14,953 nucleotides of DNA from CAZZBK01 sp964652155 (GCA_964652155.1 CAZZBK010000146.1:1-14953); one strand, 5' to 3'. Shown: positions 7,186 to 14,095, counted from the first letter of the stretch. Numbers and translations are program-made. The notes: a model not told the origin generated them from the sequence alone.

Positions 7186-7544
7186 GCTGGGTCCCTTTCG
7201 GGTGCCACATGGCCAGCCATGCCGTACAACGCGGCCTCGTATTGCTGAGCGACGTGAATTCCCCTGCGCTCGGTTGCTCGCCTGATAACGGCCTTGATTG
7301 TGCCGGGGACCAGGTCGGCGACAACTGCCCGTCGGCCAAGATACCCTCCTACCGCGGCAATTGCCCAGCGGTGGTGTCGTATGATCCAACGCGAACGGCC
7401 GGATAACATTTGATCCCGCCGGAGAAAGTCATTCTCAAAAAACTCTCGGAGATCCCGCGGCGGGTTTGCAATCGCACGGCCTGATATCGACCAGCGCGTC
7501 AAAAAGAGAGCGACCACGAATTGTAAAATCGATCGACGGTTCAT
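7182..7544 (-). CDS. probable exported protein of unknown function
   Basis: A 120-aa protein whose ATG overlaps the stop of the recombinase C-part (ATGA). It starts MNRRSILQFVVALFLTRW, with a twin arginine at 3-4, a hydrophobic core and an AIA site near residue 26, which fits a Tat or Sec signal peptide. The mature part is basic, with RSRWIIRHHRWAIAAVGGYL and a helix TIKAVIRRATERRGIHVA. I do not recognise a family. A short membrane-active role is possible, because RWAIAAVGGYLG is mildly hydrophobic, but this is a guess. Confidence 0.65.
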   Translation of the reverse strand: MNRRSILQFVVALFLTRWSISGRAIANPPRDLREFFENDFLRRDQMLSGRSRWIIRHHRWAIAAVGGYLGRRAVVADLVPGTIKAVIRRATERRGIHVAQQYEAALYGMAGHVAPERDPA

Positions 7545-7897
7545 GCGGCACCCCCTTGTTGAATCACTGCGGGAATTTCGGGCAGCAATTGGCTAGCAGA
7601 TTTGCGAACCGCGATCGTCGGGTCGATGTACGATCGTTCGGTCGTTCTCCGATGAGTGTGCGCCATCGCCTCCGTTGCATTGCCCCCTGCGGCTTCAACG
7701 AAACTCGCGAACGAGCGCCGAAGGGCCTGCGTCTTGAATTGTCGTGACACGGGGAGTCCAGCCCGTTTAAGAATGGCGGCGTACCGGTTGTAGAACGTGC
7801 CAACTGACCAATCAGCCGGGAAGACAAGTTTTCCCGTGCTGCGGTTTCGCAATTCCCGAAGGCGCTCGATCATTGGCTTACGGAGTTGGTAGCTCAT
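7541..7897 (-). CDS. tyrosine recombinase, C-terminal half of the catalytic domain
   Basis: A 118-aa protein from ATG 7897, which overlaps the TGA of the preceding ORF (ATGA). It has the second half of a tyrosine recombinase active site: box II TQALRRSF with Arg R60, His H80 in MAHTHRRTTERSYID, and the nucleophile Tyr Y90. The usual first residue of box II (H in HxLR) is Gln here (Q57). It lacks box I and the beta-hairpin Lys, both present at the end of the upstream ORF. So the two ORFs together make one recombinase, encoded either as two subunits or as a frameshifted gene. Confidence 0.85.
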   Translation of the reverse strand: MSYQLRKPMIERLRELRNRSTGKLVFPADWSVGTFYNRYAAILKRAGLPVSRQFKTQALRRSFASFVEAAGGNATEAMAHTHRRTTERSYIDPTIAVRKSASQLLPEIPAVIQQGGAA

Positions 7898-8460
7898 GCC
7901 CTGGTTCGACCTTTGCGAACTCCGGCGGGCACACGAACCCAACCAGAATTCAAGTCAACCCAATCCCAGCGCATGGCACGAAGTGCGCCAGCCCTTTCCC
8001 CAGTCTCGAAACCGAGTCGCAAGAAAGATTCCCACCAGAGCCCCGCGGGAATGTCGCAAATCAATCCGGACTCGGCGCCGGCCGCTCCAAACAACTCGCC
8101 GAGCTGCGCGACGGTGAGCGCTTGTGGTGGATCATTGGGAACGGCGATCAGTTGAACGTCCAAGAATTCTGGAATGAATCGCTTTTTGGCGGCGAAGTTT
8201 GCAACCGCAAGCAGTTGGGAACGATCCTTGGCAACCGTATGGGGTGAAATTTCCGCTTGGGAAATTCGCCATTGAAGATACCGCGAGACCGTGTCGTCAT
8301 TCAGATCTTGAAGCAAAGCCTTGCGTCCCAAGAATCGATCGAAGTGGGTAAACGTCACCTTGTAAAGTCGAAGGGTATTTTCAGACTTTCCCACCAGCTT
8401 TCGAGGCGTGTAGGTTTCCGCGAAAAAATGCTCGAGGGTTTCTTGCGTTTGGTTTTTCAT
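7894..8460 (-). CDS. tyrosine recombinase, N-terminal domain plus box I
   Basis: A 188-aa protein. I chose ATG 8460 because it overlaps the upstream stop as ATGA and begins MKNQTQETLEHFF, a normal integrase N-terminus. Residues 1-110 form the SAM-like DNA-binding domain (SPHTVAKDRSQLLAVANFA). Box I Arg is R156 in FETGERAGALRAMRWDWVDL. The catalytic Lys is probably K183 in PAGVRKGRT. The ORF ends directly after this hairpin, where an intact integrase would continue into the MSYQLRKP segment of the next ORF. Confidence 0.85.
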   Translation of the reverse strand: MKNQTQETLEHFFAETYTPRKLVGKSENTLRLYKVTFTHFDRFLGRKALLQDLNDDTVSRYLQWRISQAEISPHTVAKDRSQLLAVANFAAKKRFIPEFLDVQLIAVPNDPPQALTVAQLGELFGAAGAESGLICDIPAGLWWESFLRLGFETGERAGALRAMRWDWVDLNSGWVRVPAGVRKGRTRA

Positions 8461-9320
8461 GACCGGACCCCAAAAGTTGAAGTGATTGCCGAGAGACAAG
8501 TTGCGACGGATTTGCACGGTGGCCGGGTTTCGACCAACCATCGCAAAAACTCAACGAGGCCACGAACATAGGTGCGCCGTACTTCCGTTCGACTGATATT
8601 CAGGCCGGAGTAATAATCAACCAGTCGCGGCGCTGCCAAATCCGCCATCGCTTCCATTCCAAGGCTTACGAAGGGTTCCTCGACACGAATAGCGCGCGGA
8701 GATATTTTCTCGAATTCGCGAACTGCCTTAATCAGTGAATGCCCCTCTGCACCGGATAAATTCCGATTTCGTGGCACCATCGGCCCCAAGCTGGGAACGT
8801 CGAGGGCGGGCGGAAGCGTCATGGCGTCAAGATCGGCCATGCAAGATCGTGCTTGGGCTTGGAGTATTTCCGCGCTATGCCTCAGGGTCTTCAACCCACC
8901 TTTTAAGCCAGCCGCCGTGGCCATCTTGGTGAAATGCGAGGCCATGCGATCATGTCCGCAGATTTCATTGAGGACCAACGACCGGCCAGGCGTCTGAAGG
9001 CGGTAAAGAACGTTGAGTGTTGATTCTCGAATGTAGGCAATTCGCTCTCGTCCATTATTTTTGTCGCGTGACAGCAACCGACCGTTTTTGCCGACGTCCG
9101 ACCATTTGAGTGAGAATAGAGCCGACACTGGCCAGCGTGTTTCATACACCAGCAAGATCAGGGCTAAAAAAAATACCGAACGAGGAAGCCGCGAATGAAG
9201 AAAGACGCGCGGCTGGCTTGCTGCGACGCTCAACAGGCGGTTGATGTCTTCAACGGTCCAGACCTCGCGCCGGAAGAATTCGCCAAGAGGTTTCGGGGGC
9301 GATTCGAGAGCGGTCGCCAT
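8457..9320 (-). CDS. degenerate tyrosine-recombinase-like protein
   Basis: A 287-aa protein from ATG 9320, chosen because GGAAAGGG lies 6-7 bases upstream; the ATG at 9380 falls inside the structured RNA region. Residues 45-155 resemble a recombinase catalytic core: VYETRWPVSALFSLKWSDV corresponds to box I but has Pro where the catalytic Arg is expected, DKNNGRERI to the Lys hairpin, and LKTLRHSAEI to box II with Lys instead of His. No box III Tyr is found. The C-terminal part (VDYYSGLNISRTEVRRTYVR) is helical and resembles an integrase DNA-binding domain, in reversed order. It is likely an accessory, catalytically dead partner of the downstream recombinase. Confidence 0.65.
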   Translation of the reverse strand: MATALESPPKPLGEFFRREVWTVEDINRLLSVAASQPRVFLHSRLPRSVFFLALILLVYETRWPVSALFSLKWSDVGKNGRLLSRDKNNGRERIAYIRESTLNVLYRLQTPGRSLVLNEICGHDRMASHFTKMATAAGLKGGLKTLRHSAEILQAQARSCMADLDAMTLPPALDVPSLGPMVPRNRNLSGAEGHSLIKAVREFEKISPRAIRVEEPFVSLGMEAMADLAAPRLVDYYSGLNISRTEVRRTYVRGLVEFLRWLVETRPPCKSVATCLSAITSTFGVRS

Positions 9321-9374
9321 AACAATCCCTTTCCGGCACCGAACGACAATCGCCGGCGAGGGATGCAACCCGAT

Positions 9375-9498
9375 GCGCATAAAAAGACCGCGAGCCCGAT
9401 AACTCCCCCCTGGCGTCTTGTAAAACGCCCCTTGGCCCTTGCTCCCCGCCTACGCGGATCAGCGCTTGGGTACCAATGAGAAGCTACCGGGCTCGCGG
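9375..9498 (-). ncRNA. structured RNA or leader ahead of the recombinase operon
   Basis: On the minus strand the segment begins CCGCGAGCCCGGT (9498-9486) and ends with its partner ATCGGGCTCGCGG (9400-9388), pairing at 12 of 13 positions. TCTTTTT follows directly. Inside are hairpins GGCGT/ACGCC (9429-9412) and CCGC-GTAG-GCGG (about 9456-9445), plus possible TTGG/CCAA and GCTTC/GGAGC pairings. A long closing stem plus U-tract looks like a compact RNA of about 110 nt with its own end, or a leader that can stop transcription before the recombinase genes. I recognise no known RNA family. Confidence 0.5.
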
Positions 9499-9681
9499 CC
9501 TGATGTTGATTAAGCATCGAATTGTCTCTACAAGTGCCCTTGCGGGCTTTAGGGACTGTCATCTTGGCATCGATGCGAATCTCTGTCAAACGCTTTAGAA
9601 AATAAGTCTCATTGTCAAATAGAGTCTTGGCATTGCGAAGCGATCGCGACTCTATGAAATTCGGAGTCAATCTTTGTGACA
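9499..9681 (-). promoter_or_regulatory. probable promoter and operator region of the recombinase operon
   Basis: Minus strand. A perfect dyad ATAGAGTC (9619-9626) / GACTCTAT (9648-9655) abuts a TTGACA at 9613-9618; a second TTTGACA lies about 25 bases further on. No matching -10 is convincing, so the exact promoter is open. No gene is seen here; together with the structured RNA it makes up the noncoding gap 9321-9769. Confidence 0.4.
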
Positions 9682-9725
9682 CAAAATGGCGGCCCCGGGC
9701 GCAATGAGCAAACCCGGGGCCGCCA
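9682..9725 (-). terminator. strong intrinsic terminator
   Basis: TGGCGGCCCCGGG (9687-9699) and CCCGGGGCCGCCA (9713-9725) form a perfect 13-bp stem with a 13-nt loop. On the minus strand ATTTTGTG follows. It ends the gene at 9770-10561 and separates it from the recombinase promoter region. Confidence 0.85.
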
Positions 9726-9769
9726 GACACACGGTACCGTCCGGCCAAGAACGGCACCTCACGAAAGTT

Positions 9770-10561
9770 TCAAAACGCCAGGTCGATCAACTCTTGTTGG
9801 CTGGTTGCGATTTTTGCTGCGGGCAGATCGTAAACAACCTGCACAACAAATTCATCGCCGTAACGCTCGCTCTTCCCGGACACTGCGCCAAATTGGAGCG
9901 AGACAACGTCCGCCATCACGCCCTCAACTACTTTTTTCGTAATCGATTGAAAGGCGATCGGGCCCTCTCCATAGAGGCAGTCAAAGCTACTGATGAGCGC
10001 AGAGGGCGACGGTTCACAAATACTCTTGGCCCAACGCCGGGCTTTGACGGTCAACCAAATCTGCCCCCACTTACTGAACCGATCAATCGGATCGGGGCGG
10101 CCTAGGCCGGCAGCAACTGCAGCAGCAAAGCGACCCTTGGGATGTGGATCGTTAAGAACCTTCAGAACCGCTGCATTTTCCGGGCAGGGATACCGTAGAA
10201 CCGTCGGGCGATCGCGCGGCAATATGCCCCCGAGTTGCCGAATGATTTTGTCATTGGGAACGGCGTCCGGCTTCATTGCCTCTAGCAAAGCGAGCGTGAA
10301 GCCACGACTGAGCGCCTCATAGGGGATTGAACCGAACCAGCTTGGATCAGTGATCGAGATATCCGGAGTGATGAAGTCCGCGGGAATTGCAGCGGCGAAC
10401 TTTTGCAGCGCAGCATCGGTAACAACCCAAGGCGCACCTGGCTTGACTCGCGACGCCGGCAACCAGCCGCGCCCGATAGCGCGGAGAGCAAAGACCGGAT
10501 GAACGTTAAGCTGTTTGGCGACCTCGAAGGAAGTCAGCGTTGCATTGGTCACAGCGGGCAT
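9770..10561 (-). CDS. HTH protein of unknown function
   Basis: A 263-aa protein with an excellent ribosome binding site (AGGAG, 6 bases before ATG 10561). Residues about 10-55 form an excisionase/MerR-like helix-turn-helix: TSFEVAKQLNVHPVFALRAI, then GRGWLPASRVKPGAPWVVTD, ending in DAALQKFAA. The rest (about 200 aa) contains a Pro-rich centre (GGILPRDRPTVLRYPCPENA) and a C-terminal segment VVQVVYDLPAAKIATSQQEL that matches no family I know. It follows the zinc-ribbon gene by 84 bp and ends at a terminator. A regulatory or DNA-bending role is inferred. Confidence 0.7.
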   Translation of the reverse strand: MPAVTNATLTSFEVAKQLNVHPVFALRAIGRGWLPASRVKPGAPWVVTDAALQKFAAAIPADFITPDISITDPSWFGSIPYEALSRGFTLALLEAMKPDAVPNDKIIRQLGGILPRDRPTVLRYPCPENAAVLKVLNDPHPKGRFAAAVAAGLGRPDPIDRFSKWGQIWLTVKARRWAKSICEPSPSALISSFDCLYGEGPIAFQSITKKVVEGVMADVVSLQFGAVSGKSERYGDEFVVQVVYDLPAAKIATSQQELIDLAF

Positions 10562-10645
10562 AGAAAACTCCTGGCTGGGTGTGTTGATGTCGATCTCTCA
10601 CGCGATGTTATCGAAGCAAACAGTATTTGCGCTGGGTCTTGTTAA

Positions 10646-10996
10646 CTAATTAGTGCGCATTCTTTTTCGCCGGCGCGAAGGCACAATCTCATTAGGAACG
10701 GCGCGCTTGTTGTTTTCGGGTTTGAATCCACACTCGACACAGCGCACATAGCGAACGTGATGGTTCCCCCGACGGGGCGATGAATAAGGTCGGATTTTGC
10801 CGTTGCATTTTGGGCATATTTCAGACGGCCCGATCATTGCTTCAAAAAGAATCCCGCGCGCCTCGGTCAAACAAATCCCGTATTTGTTGCAAAGCTTGAT
10901 TTCAAGTTCCGGCAACATCAAAGAGGCGTCAGCCACAGCCGACTTTCGATCGAATTCAGCGTGAGAATCGTTCAGAATGCTCGAATAATCGCTCAT
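10646..10996 (-). CDS. zinc-ribbon protein, possibly a regulator
   Basis: A 116-aa protein with a single four-Cys zinc ribbon: ICPKC at about residues 60-64 and RCVEC 21 residues after the second Cys (C-x2-C-x21-C-x2-C). The C-terminus is strongly basic (RRRKRMRTN). The N-terminal 55 residues are helical and acidic. The spacing recalls Ogr/Delta-type phage activators and primase or transposase ribbons, but it is not specific enough to assign either. GGTGA lies close before the ATG as a weak ribosome binding site. Confidence 0.65.
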   Translation of the reverse strand: MSDYSSILNDSHAEFDRKSAVADASLMLPELEIKLCNKYGICLTEARGILFEAMIGPSEICPKCNGKIRPYSSPRRGNHHVRYVRCVECGFKPENNKRAVPNEIVPSRRRKRMRTN

Positions 10997-11061
10997 AATT
11001 CACCAAATATGAAAGATGCGCAGACTGTGTGTATCAACCCTTGCGCGAAGTCGGGCAAGGC

Positions 11062-11091
11062 GTCGAAAAAAGTTGAAAAAGGGACCCGTTG
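11062..11091 (-). repeat. right copy of a 30-bp inverted repeat
   Basis: This is the inverted partner of 6138-6167 with 28 of 30 matches. The identity extends past the hairpin and first T-run into a second T-run and GAC, more than two unrelated terminators would be expected to share. The pair encloses 4.9 kb: the recombinase operon, the HTH gene and the zinc-ribbon gene. Confidence 0.8.
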
Positions 11092-11104
11092 AGGCCTCAG
11101 GGCC
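11062..11104 (-). terminator. terminator of the replication operon
   Basis: On the minus strand GGCCC and GGGTC pair (one G-U) around the inner palindrome TGAGGCCTCA, and CTTTTTC follows. It lies 24 bp after the helicase stop. The 3' half is the right copy of the 30-bp inverted repeat. Confidence 0.6.
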
Positions 11105-11127
11105 GTGTGGTCTGACCATGTACCAGC

Positions 11128-12474
11128 TTAACCGAAGTCCTTATAGCGATAGGCGTTTACGAATTTTGTGAATTGCGACTGCCAATTAACCTCAACGCAC
11201 CCCGTCGCCCCGCTGCGATTCTTGGCGATGATGATTTCGGCTTTGCCGCGCACGTCGGGATCGAGCGGGCGATAGTATTCCTCGCGATGGACGAACAGCA
11301 CGGCGTCGGCGTCTTGCTCGATCGATCCCGATTCACGTAAGTGGCCGAGCCTTGGCCGATGGTCGCCACCTTTTTCGGTCTCGCGGTTCAACTGTGCGAG
11401 CAGCACGACGGGAATTTGCAACTCCCGGGCAAGTTGTTTCATGCGGCGGGTTATCTTGCTCACTTGCTCGTGGCGCGGGTCTTTGGGGTTCTCGGGTGAC
11501 ACCAAGCCAAGATAATCAACGACGAGCAGATTGAGCCCATGTTTGCGCCTCAGTCGCTGGGCTTTGGCCACGATGTCATACGCGGTGATTGTGGTCGGTG
11601 CATCGGTCCACAACGGCAACTGAGCAACCTTGGCGGCGCTGGTATCGTAGTCGTGGCGCTCGCAGTCGAGCAACTTGCCATCGCGAATATGGGAGCCGTC
11701 AACGCCAGACCGAGCCGAAATGGTGCGCTCGACCAACTCGCGGGCGCTCATTTCGAGACTAACGAACAATGTCGGTTTTCCGTTCGAGGCAGCGTGGTCA
11801 GCAATGCCAAGCGCCAAGGCGGTTTTGCCCATGCTGGGGCGTGCCGCGATGATGGCCAACTCTCCGGAGCGTAGGCCGCCCAAGGTGCGGTCAAGATCGC
11901 TCAGGCCAGTCGTCAACGCTGGGGGCTCATCACCTCGGGCGCGACGGTCCAGGGCCTCGACGGCTTGCATGACAGCCGCTTCGGCGGTGAGCGGTTCGTC
12001 CCTCGTGGTAATGTCGATGCCGTTCACGAGTTGATCGGCTTTCGCGTGAAGATCGTCGAGCGGCGTTTGCTGATCGTAGGCGCCGCGCAGGATTTCCGCG
12101 CTCGCTTGGATCATCGCGCGGCGTTGTGCGTGGCCGCGAACAATCTCAGCGTAGTAAACCGCATTGGCGGCCGATGGCACGCTATTGGCAACCTCGATCA
12201 GATATTCAACACCCCCGATCGAGTCGAGGTCGCCAGCCTTGCGCAGACGGTCGAGTAGCAGCGTCGTGTCGAGGCGAGTGCCTTCGTTGTGGATCGCCGC
12301 GATATGCCGGAACAAAACCTGATGCGCGAATACGTAAAAATCGCTGCTCGACCGTAGGCCCCCTTGCACGTCGTCGAAAACGTCAGGATTGATGAGCATT
12401 GAACCGAGAACGCCCATTTCCGCCTCGACGCTATGCGGCGGTACGCGCTCGAGCATGTCGCTTGAGTTGCTCAT
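11128..12474 (-). CDS. dnaB: replicative DNA helicase, DnaB-like
   Basis: A 448-aa hexameric 5'-3' helicase that unwinds DNA at the replication fork. The N-terminal primase-interacting domain starts RVPPHSVEAEMGVLGSML. Walker A is ARPSMGKT (211-218), Walker B LLVVDYLGLV (316-325), then QLNR (361-364) and LRESGSIEQDADAVLFVHRE (379-398), all intact. The ATG overlaps the stop of the loader gene (ATGA), so loader and helicase are translationally coupled. Its place in a small cassette with initiator and loader indicates the element's own helicase rather than the chromosomal dnaB. Confidence 0.93.
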   Translation of the reverse strand: MSNSSDMLERVPPHSVEAEMGVLGSMLINPDVFDDVQGGLRSSSDFYVFAHQVLFRHIAAIHNEGTRLDTTLLLDRLRKAGDLDSIGGVEYLIEVANSVPSAANAVYYAEIVRGHAQRRAMIQASAEILRGAYDQQTPLDDLHAKADQLVNGIDITTRDEPLTAEAAVMQAVEALDRRARGDEPPALTTGLSDLDRTLGGLRSGELAIIAARPSMGKTALALGIADHAASNGKPTLFVSLEMSARELVERTISARSGVDGSHIRDGKLLDCERHDYDTSAAKVAQLPLWTDAPTTITAYDIVAKAQRLRRKHGLNLLVVDYLGLVSPENPKDPRHEQVSKITRRMKQLARELQIPVVLLAQLNRETEKGGDHRPRLGHLRESGSIEQDADAVLFVHREEYYRPLDPDVRGKAEIIIAKNRSGATGCVEVNWQSQFTKFVNAYRYKDFG

Positions 12475-13079
12475 CGGATGGCCCTCCGGCGGTCATTGCC
12501 GCTCAACTCGACAACCGTTCCGCAGAGCAACCGCCCGGCAATTCGATCGTCGTACAATTCGGCGAGTCTCGACGGTGTGACGTTCGAGAGGTAGACCGCA
12601 ACGCGGCCAGCTTGTTGCTCACGAGCGTCTGCAAATCGCTTGACCGTCGAGTAAGCCAAGTCGCCAACGCGCTCACGGGCCCCAAGCTCGTCGAGGATGG
12701 CAAGCGCCTTGCCTCCGATGTAGTCGAACTCGGCTTGAGTCTCAGAGGGCTCGTGACTCATCGTGAAGTCAGCCAGGCCGTCGGCTGACCAGTAGCAAGC
12801 CGTTTCGCATACGTCGGCGAGCGCCAGCGCCGCGCAGGTTTTGCCGGAGCCGGTGGGACCGAAGACGAACAGCGGCCAATGCAGGTGACCAGCCGACAGG
12901 CCGTCGAGCGTTTCGAGGAACTCGGGCTTGACCAGCCGCAGCGAGCGCTCGAGGTTTGGCAGCAATCGCCGACGCTCAGGAACCAGCCGGAGCGCCCGTG
13001 CGAATGATGGGCACGTCGGACCAGTCGCGCTCTCGGACGCGAGCCGGAGAAGCGACAGGGGACTTTGTGGGGCTTCCAT
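12471..13079 (-). CDS. DnaC/IstB-like helicase loader ATPase
   Basis: A 202-aa AAA+ protein that likely loads the downstream DnaB. Walker A is GPTGSGKT (74-81), Walker B ALAILDELGA (125-134), and the sensor region VYLSNVTP is followed by DDRIAGRLL with the likely Arg finger. ATG 13079 gives a 104-bp overlap with the initiator gene and has no clear ribosome binding site. A TTG at 12965 just after the initiator stop is an alternative and would remove 38 residues. The end overlaps the helicase start by ATGA. Confidence 0.85.
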   Translation of the reverse strand: MEAPQSPLSLLRLASESATGPTCPSFARALRLVPERRRLLPNLERSLRLVKPEFLETLDGLSAGHLHWPLFVFGPTGSGKTCAALALADVCETACYWSADGLADFTMSHEPSETQAEFDYIGGKALAILDELGARERVGDLAYSTVKRFADAREQQAGRVAVYLSNVTPSRLAELYDDRIAGRLLCGTVVELSGNDRRRAIR

Positions 13080-13794
13080 GCGTGGGGGTCTTTCGTAGTT
13101 TCAAGTCGAGGTCATCAAACTTTTCACGAAGCTTGGCCGGTGACAGGATGTTTCTTTGCCAGAACGGGTCAGCGTGGGCGCGGTCGAACAGGTCGCGCAG
13201 GTCTTCGAGGGTGCGCCCGTCGGTCTCACAGGCGAGCCGCAAGTCGTTTGCCCAGCGGTCGAGGTCCGGAGCCTTGCGGCTTGGTTGTAGGGCATGGACC
13301 TTGCCCCAAATGTGCTCAGCCAGGCCCCGGTCATCAGGTCCGAAACACAGCGCCGGACGAGAGAGTGTATTCTTCTCTTTGGTTTTTGGTTCTTGTATGT
13401 GACGGTTGCTTGACGGTTGCTTGACGCTTGGGTGACGGTTGCTTGACGGAGCCTCGTTAGTGTCGTGTGTGTAAAGTTCAGACTCGCATATCGTTACGAT
13501 TGAAAAATGGGTGACGGACTCGATTTTTATACGCCCGAGCGATTGCAACCGATTCATGCGGTCTTGTACGGACGCAGGCGGCATATGCAAGGCCTCTGAC
13601 GCGGCGTGTCGCCCGAATACAAGTTGCCCCGGCTGAACGTTTACGGTCGTCGTGCCGCGCCCCGTACTGAGCGACACAGCCTCGGGACGGTGAGCGGCAC
13701 GCAAGAGGCACCAAGACCAGACTTTCCACAGATTCGGGTCTGCGAACACGTCGGCGTGTAGTGACTCGCGATAAAACCTAGCGTACCCGCTCAT
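12976..13794 (-). CDS. phage-type replication initiator (DnaD-like)
   Basis: A 272-aa protein. I chose ATG 13794, which overlaps the upstream stop as ATGA, over the longer frame to 13845. Residues 1-110 contain a winged helix (GQLVFGRHAASEALHMPPAS, then VQDRMNRLQSLGRIKIESV) as in phage replisome organisers. A flexible linker (115-145) is encoded by 11-bp DNA repeats. The C-terminal domain carries WANDLRLACETDGRTLEDLR and DPFWQRNILSPAKLREKFDD, the conserved end of many phage replication proteins. It should bind the origin and recruit the loader and helicase encoded directly downstream. Confidence 0.8.
   Translation of the reverse strand: MSGYARFYRESLHADVFADPNLWKVWSWCLLRAAHRPEAVSLSTGRGTTTVNVQPGQLVFGRHAASEALHMPPASVQDRMNRLQSLGRIKIESVTHFSIVTICESELYTHDTNEAPSSNRHPSVKQPSSNRHIQEPKTKEKNTLSRPALCFGPDDRGLAEHIWGKVHALQPSRKAPDLDRWANDLRLACETDGRTLEDLRDLFDRAHADPFWQRNILSPAKLREKFDDLDLKLRKTPTHGSPTKSPVASPARVRERDWSDVPIIRTGAPAGS
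13400..13450. repeat. 11-bp iterons inside the initiator gene, probable replication origin
   Basis: TGACGGTTGCT occurs at 13400-13410, 13411-13421 and 13433-13443. A variant TGACGCTTGGG lies at 13422-13432 and a partial copy TGACGGA at 13444-13450, all in register with an 11-bp period. A T-rich stretch on one side (about 13368-13396) could melt. This resembles the lambda origin, which lies inside gene O. Confidence 0.7.
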
Positions 13795-13991
13795 GCTTTG
13801 CTCCTTCGAGCATGCGGAATACATCGTTCGCGGGCGAGTTGCCATAGCGCCGGCCGTCGTGGGTACTTCAACTGCGCGAGCAGTTTGTGATAATTAAAAA
13901 TCGCACCGAGTTGTTCGATCAACGCCCCGGGCTGTTCGGCGCCGGGGCGTACTGGTCGCGCATCGCGCGCCGGATAGGTGCTTCCGTTCAT
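13791..13991 (-). CDS. small protein of unknown function, first gene of the replication operon
   Basis: A 66-aa basic protein whose stop overlaps the initiator start (ATGA). The N-terminus is low-complexity (YPARDARPVRPGAEQPG). The middle, ALIEQLGAIFNYHKLLAQL, looks helical and the end is rich in Arg (QLARERCIPHARRSKA). The ATG itself overlaps the TAA of an 8-codon frame that begins in the inverted repeat at 14017. No function can be assigned; the gene is supported by the coupled junctions. Confidence 0.5.
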   Translation of the reverse strand: MNGSTYPARDARPVRPGAEQPGALIEQLGAIFNYHKLLAQLKYPRRPALWQLARERCIPHARRSKA

Positions 13992-14004
13992 TAGTCTGGT
14001 ATTC

Positions 14005-14095
14005 CGTTAGAGGCCATGATTCACTGCCGACGATGCTCGAGCGGCGCACCGTTATCAGGCGATGTTGGGCCCGCGGCCCTTAATGGCCTCTAACG
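14005..14095. repeat. 13-bp inverted repeat in the leader of the replication operon
   Basis: CGTTAGAGGCCAT (14005-14017) and ATGGCCTCTAACG (14083-14095) are perfect inverted copies 65 bp apart. A GGGCC-CGC-GGCCC hairpin (14067-14079) lies inside. It could fold in RNA or DNA, or hold two binding sites. The region 13992-14223 contains no gene. Confidence 0.7.

Noticed and set aside
9230..9757. Minus-strand frame of 175 codons across the gap before the recombinase operon.
   Set aside because: It runs through the terminator, the dyad and the structured RNA, overlaps the recombinase-like gene in another frame, and has biased, motif-free sequence.
13400..13450. CRISPR-like repeat array.
   Set aside because: The repeats are 11 bp, contiguous and without spacers, and lie within a coding gene; they are iteron-like.
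14005..14095. Integron attC-like site because of GTTAGAG and CTCTAAC ends.
   Set aside because: The core bases are in the opposite orientation to attC (GTT outside left, AAC outside right), and no integron integrase or cassette array is present.
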